From: Henricia sp. BOLD:AAB3569
Lineage: Eukaryota > Echinodermata > Asteroidea > Spinulosida > Echinasteridae
Assembly: GCA_037783545.1 (NCBI GenBank)
Contig: JBBELK010000937.1
Span: forward strand, 310,001-374,000
DNA: 64,000 nt
Direction of reading: 5' to 3'
The notes beneath the pieces were generated by a model that was given only the letters and a program-made list of their open reading frames with translations, was not told where the DNA came from and ran no database searches. Numbering within the stretch: the stretch's first letter is position 1; every line of letters starts with the position of its first letter. Shown in pieces: positions 38,102 through 49,377 of this stretch. Both the position numbers and the translations under genes were made by a program.

Positions 38102-40462
38102 TCAAAGTTTAGGGAAAACTGGGTTGGGGCTTCCTGACTGCTCACGCAAACCGTGGCTGTCTGTACACATCTCTTTGGTGTACTCCTGAGTCGTGCGCAT
38201 GCTCAGTCCTTCGGACTGTCGTTGACGCACCCCAGTTTGGCTCGGCAATTTGGTCAAAGTGTGGTCCAAACGTCGGCAAATTTGGAGGTCGAAAAATGTT
38301 CCGACGAACTTCAAATTTTGCATGTTCCAAACTCTCTATATTGCGCACTTGTCCTAAAAAATTGACAGACTTTCGCCGGGAAATGGCAGAGAAATTTCAA
38401 AGTTTAGGGAAAACTGGGTTGGGGCTTCCTGACTGCTCACGCAAACCGTGGCTGTCTGTACACATCTCTTTGGTGTACTCCTGAGTCGTGCGCATGCTCA
38501 GTCCTTCGGACTGTCGTTGACGCACCCAAGTTTGGCTCGGCAATTTGGTCAAAGTGTGGTCCAAACGTCGGCAAATTTGGAGGTCGAAAAATGTTCCGAC
38601 GAACTTCAAATTTTGCATGCTCCAAACTCTCTATATTGCGCACTTGTCCTAAAAAATTGACAGACTTTCGCCGGGAAATGGCAGAGAAATGTCAAAGTTT
38701 AGGGAAAACTGGGTTGGGGCTTCCTGACTGCTCACGCAAACCGTGGCTGTCTGTACACACCTCTTTGGTGTACTCCTGAGTCGTGCGCATGCTCAGTCCT
38801 TCGGACTGTCGTTGACGCACCCCAGTTTGGCTCGGCAATTTGGTCAAAGTGTGGTCCAAACGTCGGCAAATTTGGAGGTCGAAAAATGTTCCGACGAACT
38901 TCAAATTTTGCATGCTCCAAACTCTCTATATTGCGCACTTGTCCTAAAAAATTGACAGACTTTCGCCGGGAAATGGCAGAGAAATTTCAAAGTTTAGGGA
39001 AAACTGGGTTGGGGCTTCCTGACTGCTCACGCAAACCGTGGCTGTCTGTACACACCTCTTTGGTGTACTCCTGAGTCGTGCGCATGCTCAGTCCTTCGGA
39101 CTGTCGTTGACGCACCCCAGTTTGGCTCGGCAATTTGGTCAAAGTGTGGTCCAAACGTCGGCAAATTTGGAGGTCGAAAAATGTTCCGACGAACTTCAAA
39201 TTTTGCATGCTCCAAACTCTCTATATTGCGCACTTGTCCTAAAAAATTGACAGACTTTCGCCGGGAAATGGCAGAGAAATGTCAAAGTTTAGGGAAAACT
39301 GGGTTGGGGCTTCCTGACTGCTCACGCAAACCGTGGCTGTCTGTACACACCTCTTTGGTGTACTCCTGAGTCGTGCGCATGCTCAGTCCTTCGGACTGTC
39401 GTTGACGCACCCCAGTTTGGCTCGGCAATTTGGTCAAAGTGTGGTCCAAACGTCGGCAAATTTGGAGGTCGAAAAATGTTCCGACGAACTTCAAATTTTG
39501 CATGCTCCAAACTCTCTATATTGCGCACTTGTCCTAAAAAATTGACAGACTTTCGCCGGGAAATGGCAGAGAAATTTCAAAGTTTAGGGAAAACTGGGTT
39601 GGGGCTTCCTGACTGCTCACGCAAACCGTGGCTGTCTGTACACACCTCTTTGGTGTACTCCTGAGTCGTGCGCATGCTCAGTCCTTCGGACTGTCGTTGA
39701 CGCACCCCAGTTTGGCTCGGCAATTTGGTCAAAGTGTGGTACAAACGTCGGCAAATTTGGAGGTCGAAAATTGTTCCGACGAACTTCAAATTTTGCATGC
39801 TCCAAACTCTCTAAATTGCGCACTTGTCCTAAAAAATTGACAGACTTTCGCCGGGAAATGGCAGAGAAATATCAAAGTTTAGGGAAAACTGGGTTGGGGC
39901 TTCCTGACTGCTCACGCAAACCGTGGCTGTCTGTACATACCTCTTTGGTGTACTCCTGAGTCGTGCGCATGCTCAGTCCTTCGGACTGTCGTTGACGCAT
40001 CCCAGTTTGGCTCGGCAATTTGGTCAAAGTGTGGTCCAAACGTCGGCAAATTTGGAAGTCGAAAAATGTTCCGACGAACTTCAAATTTTGCATGCTCCAA
40101 ACTCTCTATATTGCGCACTTGTCCTAAAAAAATTGACAGACTTTCGCCGGGAAATGGCAGAGAAATTTCAAAGTTTAGGGAAAACTGGGTTCGGGCTTCC
40201 TGACTGCTCACGCAAACCGTGGCTGTCTGTACACACCTCTTTGGTGTACTCCTGAGTCGTGCGCATGCTCAGTCCTTCGGACTGTCGTTGACGCACCCCA
40301 GTTTGGCTCGGCAATTTAGTCAAAGTGTGGTCCAAACGTCGGCAAATTTGGAGGTCGAAAAATGTTCCGACGAACTTCAAATGTTGCATGCTCCAAACTC
40401 TCTATATTGCGCACTTGTCCTAAAAAATTAACAGACTTTCGCCGGGAAATGGCAGAGAAATG
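38102..40462. repeat. Eight-monomer higher-order repeat, copy one (unit 2361 bp)
   Basis: This is tandem with the copy starting at 40463. Shared markers at 2361-bp offset are GCACCCAAGTTTGG (near 38525 and 40886), GTGGTACAAACG plus GAAAATTGTTCC (near 39740-39772 and 42100-42133), CTCTAAATTGCGC, GTACATACC, GACGCATCCCAG, TTTGGAAGTCG and a seven-A unit with GGGTTCGGGC. The match fades at about 40.31 kb, where this copy has TTTAGTCAAAG and CAAATGTTGC. A private change is GAAATATCAAAG near 39870. Confidence 0.85.
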
Positions 40463-42823
40463 TCAAAGTTTAGGGAAAACTGGGTTGGGGCTTCCTGACT
40501 GCTCACGCAAACCGTGGCTGTCTGTACACATCTCTTTGGTGTACTCCTGAGTCGTGCGCATGCTCAGTCCTTCGGACTGTCGTTGACGCACCCCAGTTTG
40601 GCTCGGCAATTTGGTCAAAGTGTGGTCCAAACGTCGGCAAATTTGGAGGTCGAAAAATGTTCCGACGAACTTCAAATTTTGCATGTTCCAAACTCTCTAT
40701 ATTGCGCACTTGTCCTAAAAAATTGACAGACTTTCGCCGGGAAATGGCAGAGAAATTTCAAAGTTTAGGGAAAACTGGGTTGGGGCTTCCTGACTGCTCA
40801 CGCAAACCGTGGCTGTCTGTACACATCTCTTTGGTGTACTCCTGAGTCGTGCGCATGCTCAGTCCTTCGGACTGTCGTTGACGCACCCAAGTTTGGCTCG
40901 GCAATTTGGTCAAAGTGTGGTCCAAACGTCGGCAAATTTGGAGGTCGAAAAATGTTCCGACGAACTTCAAATTTTGCATGCTCCAAACTCTCTATATTGC
41001 GCACTTGTCCTAAAAAATTGACAGACTTTCGCCGGGAAATGGCAGAGAAATGTCAAAGTTTAGGGAAAACTGGGTTGGGGCTTCCTGACTGCTCACGCAA
41101 ACCGTGGCTGTCTGTACACACCTCTTTGGTGTACTCCTGAGTCGTGCGCATGCTCAGTCCTTCGGACTGTCGTTGACGCACCCCAGTTTGGCTCGGCAAT
41201 TTGGTCAAAGTGTGGTCCAAACGTCGGCAAATTTGGAGGTCGAAAAATGTTCCGACGAACTTCAAATTTTGCATGCTCCAAACTCTCTATATTGCGCACT
41301 TGTCCTAAAAAATTGACAGACTTTCGCCGGGAAATGGCAGAGAAATTTCAAAGTTTAGGGAAAACTGGGTTGGGGCTTCCTGACTGCTCACGCAAACCGT
41401 GGCTGTCTGTACACACCTCTTTGGTGTACTCCTGAGTCGTGCGCATGCTCAGTCCTTCGGACTGTCGTTGACGCACCCCAGTTTGGCTCGGCAATTTGGT
41501 CAAAGTGTGGTCCAAACGTCGGCAAATTTGGAGGTCGAAAAATGTTCCGACGAACTTCAAATTTTGCATGCTCCAAACTCTCTATATTGCGCACTTGTCC
41601 TAAAAAATTGACAGACTTTCGCCGGGAAATGGCAGAGAAATGTCAAAGTTTAGGGAAAACTGGGTTGGGGCTTCCTGACTGCTCACGCAAACCGTGGCTG
41701 TCTGTACACACCTCTTTGGTGTACTCCTGAGTCGTGCGCATGCTCAGTCCTTCGGACTGTCGTTGACGCACCCCAGTTTGGCTCGGCAATTTGGTCAAAG
41801 TGTGGTCCAAACGTCGGCAAATTTGGAGGTCGAAAAATGTTCCGACGAACTTCAAATTTTGCATGCTCCAAACTCTCTATATTGCGCACTTGTCCTAAAA
41901 AATTGACAGACTTTCGCCGGGAAATGGCAGAGAAATTTCAAAGTTTAGGGAAAACTGGGTTGGGGCTTCCTGACTGCTCACGCAAACCGTGGCTGTCTGT
42001 ACACACCTCTTTGGTGTACTCCTGAGTCGTGCGCATGCTCAGTCCTTCGGACTGTCGTTGACGCACCCCAGTTTGGCTCGGCAATTTGGTCAAAGTGTGG
42101 TACAAACGTCGGCAAATTTGGAGGTCGAAAATTGTTCCGACGAACTTCAAATTTTGCATGCTCCAAACTCTCTAAATTGCGCACTTGTCCTAAAAAATTG
42201 ACAGACTTTCGCCGGGAAATGGCAGAGAAATGTCAAAGTTTAGGGAAAACTGGGTTGGGGCTTCCTGACTGCTCACGCAAACCGTGGCTGTCTGTACATA
42301 CCTCTTTGGTGTACTCCTGAGTCGTGCGCATGCTCAGTCCTTCGGACTGTCGTTGACGCATCCCAGTTTGGCTCGGCAATTTGGTCAAAGTGTGGTCCAA
42401 ACGTCGGCAAATTTGGAAGTCGAAAAATGTTCCGACGAACTTCAAATTTTGCATGCTCCAAACTCTCTATATTGCGCACTTGTCCTAAAAAAATTGACAG
42501 ACTTTCGCCGGGAAATGGCAGAGAAATTTCAAAGTTTAGGGAAAACTGGGTTCGGGCTTCCTGACTGCTCACGCAAACCGTGGCTGTCTGTACACACCTC
42601 TTTGGTGTACTCCTGAGTCGTGCGCATGCTCAGTCCTTCGGACTGTCGTTGACGCACCCCAGTTTGGCTCGGCAATTTGGTCAAAGTGTGGTCCAAACGT
42701 CGGCAAATTTGGAGGTCGAAAAATGTTCCGACGAACTTCAAATTTTGCATGCTCCAAACTCTCTATATTGCGCACTTGTCCTAAAAAATTGACAGACTTT
42801 CGCCGGGAAATGGCAGAGAAATG
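40463..42823. repeat. Eight-monomer higher-order repeat, copy two (unit 2361 bp)
   Basis: This is the second copy of the 2361-bp block. The seven-A monomer in each copy explains the odd base in the unit (8 x 295 + 1). Sub-blocks of this unit (GTGGTACAAACG, GAAAATTGTTCC, GTACATACC, GACGCATCCC) reappear at 47.9, 51.2 and 57.5 kb, so pieces of it have been reused across the right half of the array. Confidence 0.85.
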
Positions 42824-44101
42824 TCAAAGTTTAGGGAAAACTGGGTTGGGGCTTCCTGACTGCTCACGCAAACCGTGGCTGTCTGTACACACCTCTTTGG
42901 TGTACTCCTGAGTCGTGCGCATGCTCAGTCCTTCGTACTGTCGTTGACGCATCCCAGTTTGGCTCGGCATTTTGGTCAAAGTGTGGTCCAAACGTCGGTA
43001 AATTTGGAGGTCGAAAAATGTTCCGACGAACTTCAAATGTTGCATGCTCCAAACTCTCTATATTGCGCACTTGTCCTAAAAAATTGACAGACTTTCGCCG
43101 GGAAATGGCAGAGAAATTTCAAAGTTTAGGGAAAACTGGGTTGGGGCTTCCTGACTGCTCACGCAAACCGTGGCTGTCTGTACACACCTCTTTGGTGTAC
43201 TCCTGAGTCGTGCGCATGCTCAGTCCTTCGGACTGTCGTTGACGCACCCCAGTTTGGCTCGGCAATTTCGTCAAAGTGTGGTCCAAACGTCGGCAAATTT
43301 GGAGGTCGAAATATGTTCCGACGAACTTCAAATTTTGCATGCTCCAAACTCTCTATATTGCGCACTTGTCCTAAAAAAATTGACAGACTTTCGCCGGGAA
43401 ATGGCAGAGAAATTTCAAAGTTTAGGGAAAACTGGGTTCGGGCTTTCTGACTGCTCACGCAAACCGTGGCTGTCTGTACACACCTCTTTGGTGTACTCCT
43501 GAGTCGTGCGCATGCTCAGTCCTTCGGACTGTCGTTGACGCACCCCAGTTTGGCTCGGCAATTTGGTCAAAGTGTGGTTCAAACGTCGGCAAATTTGGAG
43601 GTCGAAAAATGTTCCGACGAACTTCAAATTTTGCATGCTCCAAACTCTCTATATTGCGCACTTGTCCTAAAAAATTGACAGACTTTCGCCGGGAAATGGC
43701 AGAGAAATTTCAAAGTTTAGGGAAAACTGGGTTGGGGCTTCCTGACTGCTCACGCAAACCGTGGCTGTCTGTACACACCTCTTTGGTGTACTCCTGAGTC
43801 GTGCGCATGCTCAGTCCTTCGGACTGTCGTTGACGCACCGCAGTTTGGCTCGGCAATTTGGTCAAAGTGTGGTCCAAACGTCGGCAAATTTGGAGGTCGA
43901 AAAATGTTCCGACGAACTTCAAATTGTGCATGCTCCAAACTCTCTATATTGCGCACTTGTCCTAACAAATTGACAGACTTTCGCCGGGAAATGGCAGAGA
44001 AATTTCAAAGTTTAGGGAAAACTGGGTTGGGGCTTCCTGACTGCTCACGCAAACCGTGGCTGTCTGTACACACCTCTTTGGTGTACTCCTGAGTCGTGCG
44101 C

Positions 44102-44113
44102 ACCCCAGTTTGG
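44102..44113. repeat. Left target-site duplication of SINE copy 1
   Basis: ACCCCAGTTTGG stands immediately before the SINE head and again at 44409-44420 immediately after the (ACA)n tail. It is satellite sequence, so the duplication marks target-primed integration. The junction could shift by a base because the tail also ends in AC. Confidence 0.85.
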
Positions 44114-44408
44114 GGCGGTCGGGTTGGCGTACGGGTTCTTTCCTCGCCTTTCACCTCTGGCGTCCCGGGTTCGAATCCGGGGCGTGTATGTGGATTGGGT
44201 TTGCAGTCCCTACTTGACCGCGTGGGTTTTCCCCTGGGGCATTTCTCTGGGGGTTTTCCTCCCACTTCTAAAACTGCAACTCCTTCTTCGTCATCTCAAG
44301 TTGATAATATATAGTATAGTTAAAGCTAAAACCGTATAGTTGATGGCATAAAGGGCCTTAGTTGCCGAAGATGCCATAAAATATACAACAACAACAACAA
44401 CAACAACA
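44114..44408 (+). mobile_element. tRNA-derived SINE-like element, copy 1
   Basis: A 295-bp body inserted in a satellite monomer with a 12-bp target-site duplication. From 5' to 3': a tRNA-like head with a degenerate A box at 44125-44135 and a perfect B box GGTTCGAATCC at 44168-44178, 32 bp apart; a central segment bounded by GTGGG (44222) and CCCAC (44265) containing CCCCTGGGG; an A/T-rich stretch with the direct repeat GTATAGTT (44314 and 44334); a stem-loop ATGGCAT/ATGCCAT (44343-44349 and 44371-44377); and an (ACA)8 tail. It has no coding capacity, as expected of a SINE that depends on a partner LINE. The central segment resembles conserved metazoan SINE domains (Nin-DC-like) from memory only. 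Two internal TTTT runs (44227 and 44254) could weaken RNA polymerase III transcription. Confidence 0.85.
44125..44178 (+). promoter_or_regulatory. Internal RNA polymerase III type 2 promoter (A and B boxes) of SINE copy 1
   Basis: The B box GGTTCGAATCC matches the tRNA consensus exactly. The A box TGGCGTACGGG matches TGGCNNAGTGG except at two positions. The 32-bp spacing is within the tRNA range. The T-arm stem implied by the B box has one G-G mismatch, so this is a degenerate tRNA head and not a functional tRNA gene. Equivalent boxes lie at 46469-46479/46512-46522, 49106-49116/49149-49159 and 52618-52628/52661-52671. Confidence 0.7.
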
Positions 44409-44410
44409 AC
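44385..44410 (+). repeat. (ACA)n microsatellite tail of SINE copy 1
   Basis: Eight ACA units plus AC end the element, as is usual for SINE tails. The matching tails at about 46729-46754 and 52878-52903 have the same length. The one at 49366-49379 has four units, a 12-bp contraction. Confidence 0.9.
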
Positions 44411-44420
44411 CCCAGTTTGG
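44409..44420. repeat. Right target-site duplication of SINE copy 1
   Basis: ACCCCAGTTTGG follows the tail and continues directly into the normal satellite sequence CTCGGCAATTTGG. Confidence 0.85.
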
Positions 44421-46457
44421 CTCGGCAATTTGGTCAAAGTGTGGTCCAAACGTCGGCAAATTTGGAGGTCGAAAAATGTTCCGACGAACTTCAAATTTTG
44501 CATGCTCCAAACTCTCTATATTGCGCACTTGTCCTAACAAATTGACAGACTTTCGCCGGGAAATGGCAGATAAATTTCAAAGTTTAGGGAAAACTGGGTT
44601 GGGGCTTCCTGACTGCTCACGCAAACCGTGGCTGTCTGTACACACCTCTTTGGTGTACTCCTGAGGCGTGCGCATGCTCAGTCCTTCGGACTGTCGTTGA
44701 CGCACCCCAGTTTGGCTCGGCAATTTGGTCAAAGTGTGGTCCAAACGTCGGCAAATTTGGAGGTCGAAAAATGTTCCGACGAACTTCAAATTTTGCATGC
44801 TCCAAACTCTCTATATTGCGCACTTGTCCTAAAAAAATTGACAGACTTTCGCCGGGAAATGGCAGAGAAATTTCAAAGTTTAGGGAAACCGGCTTCGGGC
44901 TTCCTGACTGCTCACGCAAACCGTGGCTGTCTGTACACACCTCTTTGGTGTACTCCTGAGTCGTGCGCATGCTCAGTCCTTCGGACTGTCGTTGACGCAC
45001 CCCAGTTTGGCTCGGCAATTTGGTCAAAGTGTGGTCCAAACGTCGGCAAATTTGGAGGTCGAAAAATGTTCCGACGAACTTCAAATTTTGCATGCTCCAA
45101 ACTCTCTATATTGCGCACTTGTCCTAAAAAATTGACAGACTTTCGCCGGGAAATGGCAGAGAAATGTCAAAGTTTAGGGAAAACTGGGTTGGGGCTTCCT
45201 GACTGCTCACGCAAACCGTGGCTGTCTGTACACACCTCTTTGGTGTACTCCTGAGTCGTGCGCATGCTCAGTCCTTCGTACTGTCGTTGACGCATCCCAG
45301 TTTGGCTCGGCATTTTGGTCAAAGTGTGGTCCAAACGTCGGCAAATTTGGAGGTCGAAAAATGTTCCGACGAACTTCAAATTTTGCATGCTCCAAACTCT
45401 CTATATTGCGCACTTGTCCTAAAAAATTGACAGACTTTCGCCGGGAAATGGCAGAGAAATTTCAAAGTTTAGGGAAAACTGGGTTGCGGCTTCCTGACTG
45501 CTCACGCAAACCGTGGCTGTCTGTACACACCTCTTTGGTGTACTCCTGAGTCGTGCGCATGCTCAGTCCTTCGGACTGTCGTTGACGCACCCCAGTTTGG
45601 CTCGGCAATTTCGTCAAAGTGTGGTCCAAACGTCGGCAAATTTGGAGGTCGAAATATGTTCCGACGAACTTCAAATTTTGCATGCTCCAAACTCTCTATA
45701 TTGCGCACTTGTCCTAAAAAAAATTGACAGACTTTCGCCGGGAAATGGCAGAGAAATTTCAAAGTTTAGGGAAAACTGGGTTCGGGCTTCCTGACTGCTC
45801 ACGCAAACCGTGGCTGTCTGTACACACCTCTTTGGTGTACTCCTGAGTCGTGCGCATGCTCAGTCCTTCGGACTGTCGTTGACGCACCCCAGTTTGGCTC
45901 GGCAATTTGGTCAAAGTGTGGTTCAAACGTCGGCAAATTTGGAGGTCGAAAAATGTTCCGACGAACTTCAAATTTTGCATGCTCCAAACTCTCTATATTG
46001 CGCACTTGTCCTAAAAAATTGACAGACTTTCGCCGGGAAATGGCAGAGAAATTTCAAAGTTTAGGGAAAACTGGGTTGGGGCTTCCTGACTGCTCACGCA
46101 AACCGTGGCTGTCTGTACACACCTCTTTGGTGTACTCCTGAGTCGTGCGCATGCTCAGTCCTTCGGACTGTCGTTGACGCACCGCAGTTTGGCTCGGCAA
46201 TTTGGTCAAAGTGTGGTCCAAACGTCGGCAAATTTGGAGGTCGAAAAATGTTCCGACGAACTTCAAATTTTGCATGCTCCAAACTCTCTATATTGCGCAC
46301 TTGTCCTAACAAATTGACAGACTTTCGCCGGGAAATGGCAGAGAAATTTCAAAGTTTAGGGAAAACTGGGTTGGGGCTTCCTGACTGCTCACGCAAACCG
46401 TGGCTGTCTGTACACACCTCTTTGGTGTACTCCTAAGTCGTGCGCACCCCAGTTTGG

Positions 46458-46752
46458 GGCGGTCGGGTTGGCGTACGGGTTCTTTCCTCGCCTTTCACCT
46501 CTGGCGTCCCGGGTTCGAATCCGGGGCGTGTATGTGGATTGGGTTTGCAGTCCCTACTTGACCGCGTGGGTTTTCCCCTGGGGCATTTCTCTGGGGGTTT
46601 TCCTCCCACTTCTAAAACTGCAACTCCTTCTTCGTCATCTCAAGTTGATAATATATAGTATAGTTAAAGCTAAAACCGTATAGTTGATGGCATAAAGGGC
46701 CTTAGTTGCCGAAGATGCCATAAAATATACAACAACAACAACAACAACAACA
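46458..46752 (+). mobile_element. tRNA-derived SINE-like element, copy 2
   Basis: The 295-bp body appears identical to copy 1 by eye, with the same 12-bp flanking duplications (46446-46457 and 46753-46764) and eight ACA units. The left flank has a private G to A (CTCCTAAGTCG near 46435). The satellite unit that follows is the GGGAAACCGGCTTCGGGC type, so the GATAAATTTC monomer seen after the other three SINE copies is missing. Confidence 0.85.
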
Positions 46753-49094
46753 ACCCCAGTTTGGCTCGGCAATTTGGTCAAAGTGTGGTCCAAACGTCGG
46801 CAAATTTGGAGGTCGAAAAATGTTCCGACGAACTTCAAATTTTGCATGCTCCAAACTCTCTATATTGCGCACTTGTCCTAAAAAAATTGACAGACTTTCG
46901 CCGGGAAATGGCAGAGAAATTTCAAAGTTTAGGGAAACCGGCTTCGGGCTTCCTGACTGCTCACGCAAACCGTGGCTGTCTGTACACACCTCTTTGGTGT
47001 ACTCCTGAGTCGTGCGCATGCTCAGTCCTTCGGACTGTCGTTGACGCACCCCAGTTTGGCTCGGCAATTTGGTCAAAGTGTGGTCCAAACGTCGGCAAAT
47101 TTGGAGGTCGAAAAATGTTCCGACGAACTTCAAATTTTGCATGCTCCAAACTCTCTATATTGCGCACTTGTCCTAAAAAATTGACAGACTTTCGCCGGGA
47201 AATGGCAGAGAAATGTCAAAGTTTAGGGAAAACTGGGTTGGGGCTTCCTGACTGCTCACGCAAACCGTGGCTGTCTGTACACACCTCTTTGGTGTACTCC
47301 TGAGTCGTGCGCATGCTCAGTCCTTCGAACTGTCGTTGACGCACCCCAGTTTGGCTCGGCAATTTGGTCAAAGTGTGGTCCAAACGTCGGCAAATTTGGA
47401 GGTCGAAAAATGTTCCGACGAACTTCAAATTTTGCATGCTCCAAACTCTCTATATTGCGCACTTGTCCTAAAAATTGACAGACTTTCGCCGGGAAATGGC
47501 AGAGAAATGTCAAAGTTTAGGGAAAACTGGGTTGGGGCTTCCTGACTGCTCACGCAAACCGTGGCTGTCTGTACACACCTCTTTGGTGTACTCCTGAGTC
47601 GTGCGCATGCTCAGTCCTTCGGACTGTCGTTGACGCACCCCAGTTTGGCTCGGCAATTTGGTCAAAGTGTGGTCCAAACGTCGGCAAATTTGGAGGTCGA
47701 AAAATGTTCCGACGAACTTCAAATTTTGCATGCTCCAAACTCTCTATATTGCGCACTTGTCCTAAAAAATTGACAGACTTTCGCCGGGAAATGGCAGAGA
47801 AATTTCAAAGTTTAGGGAAAACTGGGTTGGGGCTTCCTGACTGCTCACGCAAACCGTGGCTGTCTGTACACACCTCTTTGGTGTACTCCTGAGTCGTGCG
47901 CATGCTCAGTCCTTCGGACTGTCGTTGACGCACCCCAGTTTGGCTCGGCAATTTGGTCAAAGTGTGGTACAAACGTCGGCAAATTTGGAGGTCGAAAATT
48001 GTTCCGACGAACTTCAAATTTTGCATGCTCCAAACTCTCTATATTGCGCACTTGTCCTAAAAAATTGACAGACTTTCGCCGGGAAATGGCAGAGAAATGT
48101 CAAAGTTTAGGGAAAACTGGGTTGGGGCTTCCTGACTGCTCACGCAAACCGTGGCTGTCTGTACATACCTCTTTGGTGTACTCCTGAGTCGTGCGCATGC
48201 TCAGTCCTTCGGACTGTCGTTGACGCACCCCAGTTTGGCTCGGCAATTTCGTCAAAGTGTGGTCCAAACGTCGGCAAATTTGGAGGTCGAAATATGTTCC
48301 GACGAACTTCAAATTTTGCATGCTCCAAACTCTCTATATTGCGCACTTTTCCTAAAAAAATTGACAGACTTTCGCCGGGAAATGGCAGAGAAATTTCAAA
48401 GTTTAGGGAAAACTGGGTTCGGGCTTCCTGACTGCTCACGCAAACCGTGGCTGTCTGTACACACCTCTTTGGTGTACTCCTGAGTCGTGCGCATGCTCAG
48501 TCCTTCGGACTGTCGTTGACGCACCCCAGTTTGGCTCGGCAATTTGGTCAAAGTGTGGTTCAAACGTCGGCAAATTTGGAGGTCGAAAAATGTTCCGACG
48601 AACTTCAAATTTTGCATGCTCCAAACTCTCTATATTGCGCACTTGTCCTAAAAAATTGACAGACTTTCGCCGGGAAATGGCAGAGAAATTTCAAAGTTTA
48701 GGGAAAACTGGGTTGGGGCTTCCTGACTGCTCACGCAAACCGTGGCTGTCTGTACACACCTCTTTGGTGTACTCCTGAGTCGTGCGCATGCTCAGTCCTT
48801 CGGACTGTCGTTGACGCACCGCAGTTTGGCTCGGCAATTTGGTCAAAGTGTGGTCCAAACGTCGGCAAATTTGGAGGTCGAAAAATGTTCCGACGAACTT
48901 CAAATTTTGCATGCTCCAAACTCTCCATATTGCGCACTTGTCCTAACAAATTGACAGACTTTCGCCGGGAAATGGCAGAGAAATTTCAAAGTTTAGGGAA
49001 AACTGGGTTGGGGCTTCCTGACTGCTCACGCAAACCGTGGCTGTCTGTACACACCTCTTTGGTGTACTCCTGAGTCGTGCGCACCCCAGTTTGG

Positions 49095-49377
49095 GGCGGT
49101 CGGGTTGGCGTACGGGTTCTTTCCTCGCCTTTCACCTCTGGCGTCCCGGGTTCGAATCCGGGGCGTGTATGTGGATTGGGTTTGCAGTCCCTACTTGACC
49201 GCGTGGGTTTTCCCCTGGGGCATTTCTCTGGGGGTTTTCCTCCCACTTCTAAAACTGCAACTCCTTCTTCGTCATCTCAAGTTGATAATATATAGTATAG
49301 TTAAAGCTAAAACCGTATAGTTGATGGCATAAAGGGCCTTAGTTGCCGAAGATGCCATAAAATATACAACAACAACA
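49095..49377 (+). mobile_element. tRNA-derived SINE-like element, copy 3 (short tail)
   Basis: The 283-bp body matches copy 1 except that the tail has four ACA units instead of eight. Target-site duplications are at 49083-49094 and 49378-49389. The downstream monomers carry GATAAATTTC, CTGAGGCGTGCG and CGTCGGAAAATTTGG, the last shared with copy 4 only, so copies 3 and 4 are sister duplicates. Confidence 0.85.

Noticed and set aside
44114..44190. Functional tRNA gene
   Set aside because: The B box is perfect, but the A box is degenerate, the T stem has a G-G mismatch and I cannot fold an acceptor stem or anticodon arm; it is the head of a SINE.
44096..44339. 72- and 71-codon open frames inside the SINE (also at 46440, 49077 and 52589) as small proteins
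   Set aside because: They are two overlapping frames across the tRNA-like head and the central SINE segment with no protein family features. Their conservation reflects recent copying of the DNA.
44628..45254. 208-codon open frame (and similar at 49597 and 53122) as a possible gene
   Set aside because: It is a read-through of two satellite monomers in different frames, made possible by a seven-A run plus a compensating one-base loss. The repeats at 49597 and 53122 are due to the higher-order duplication.
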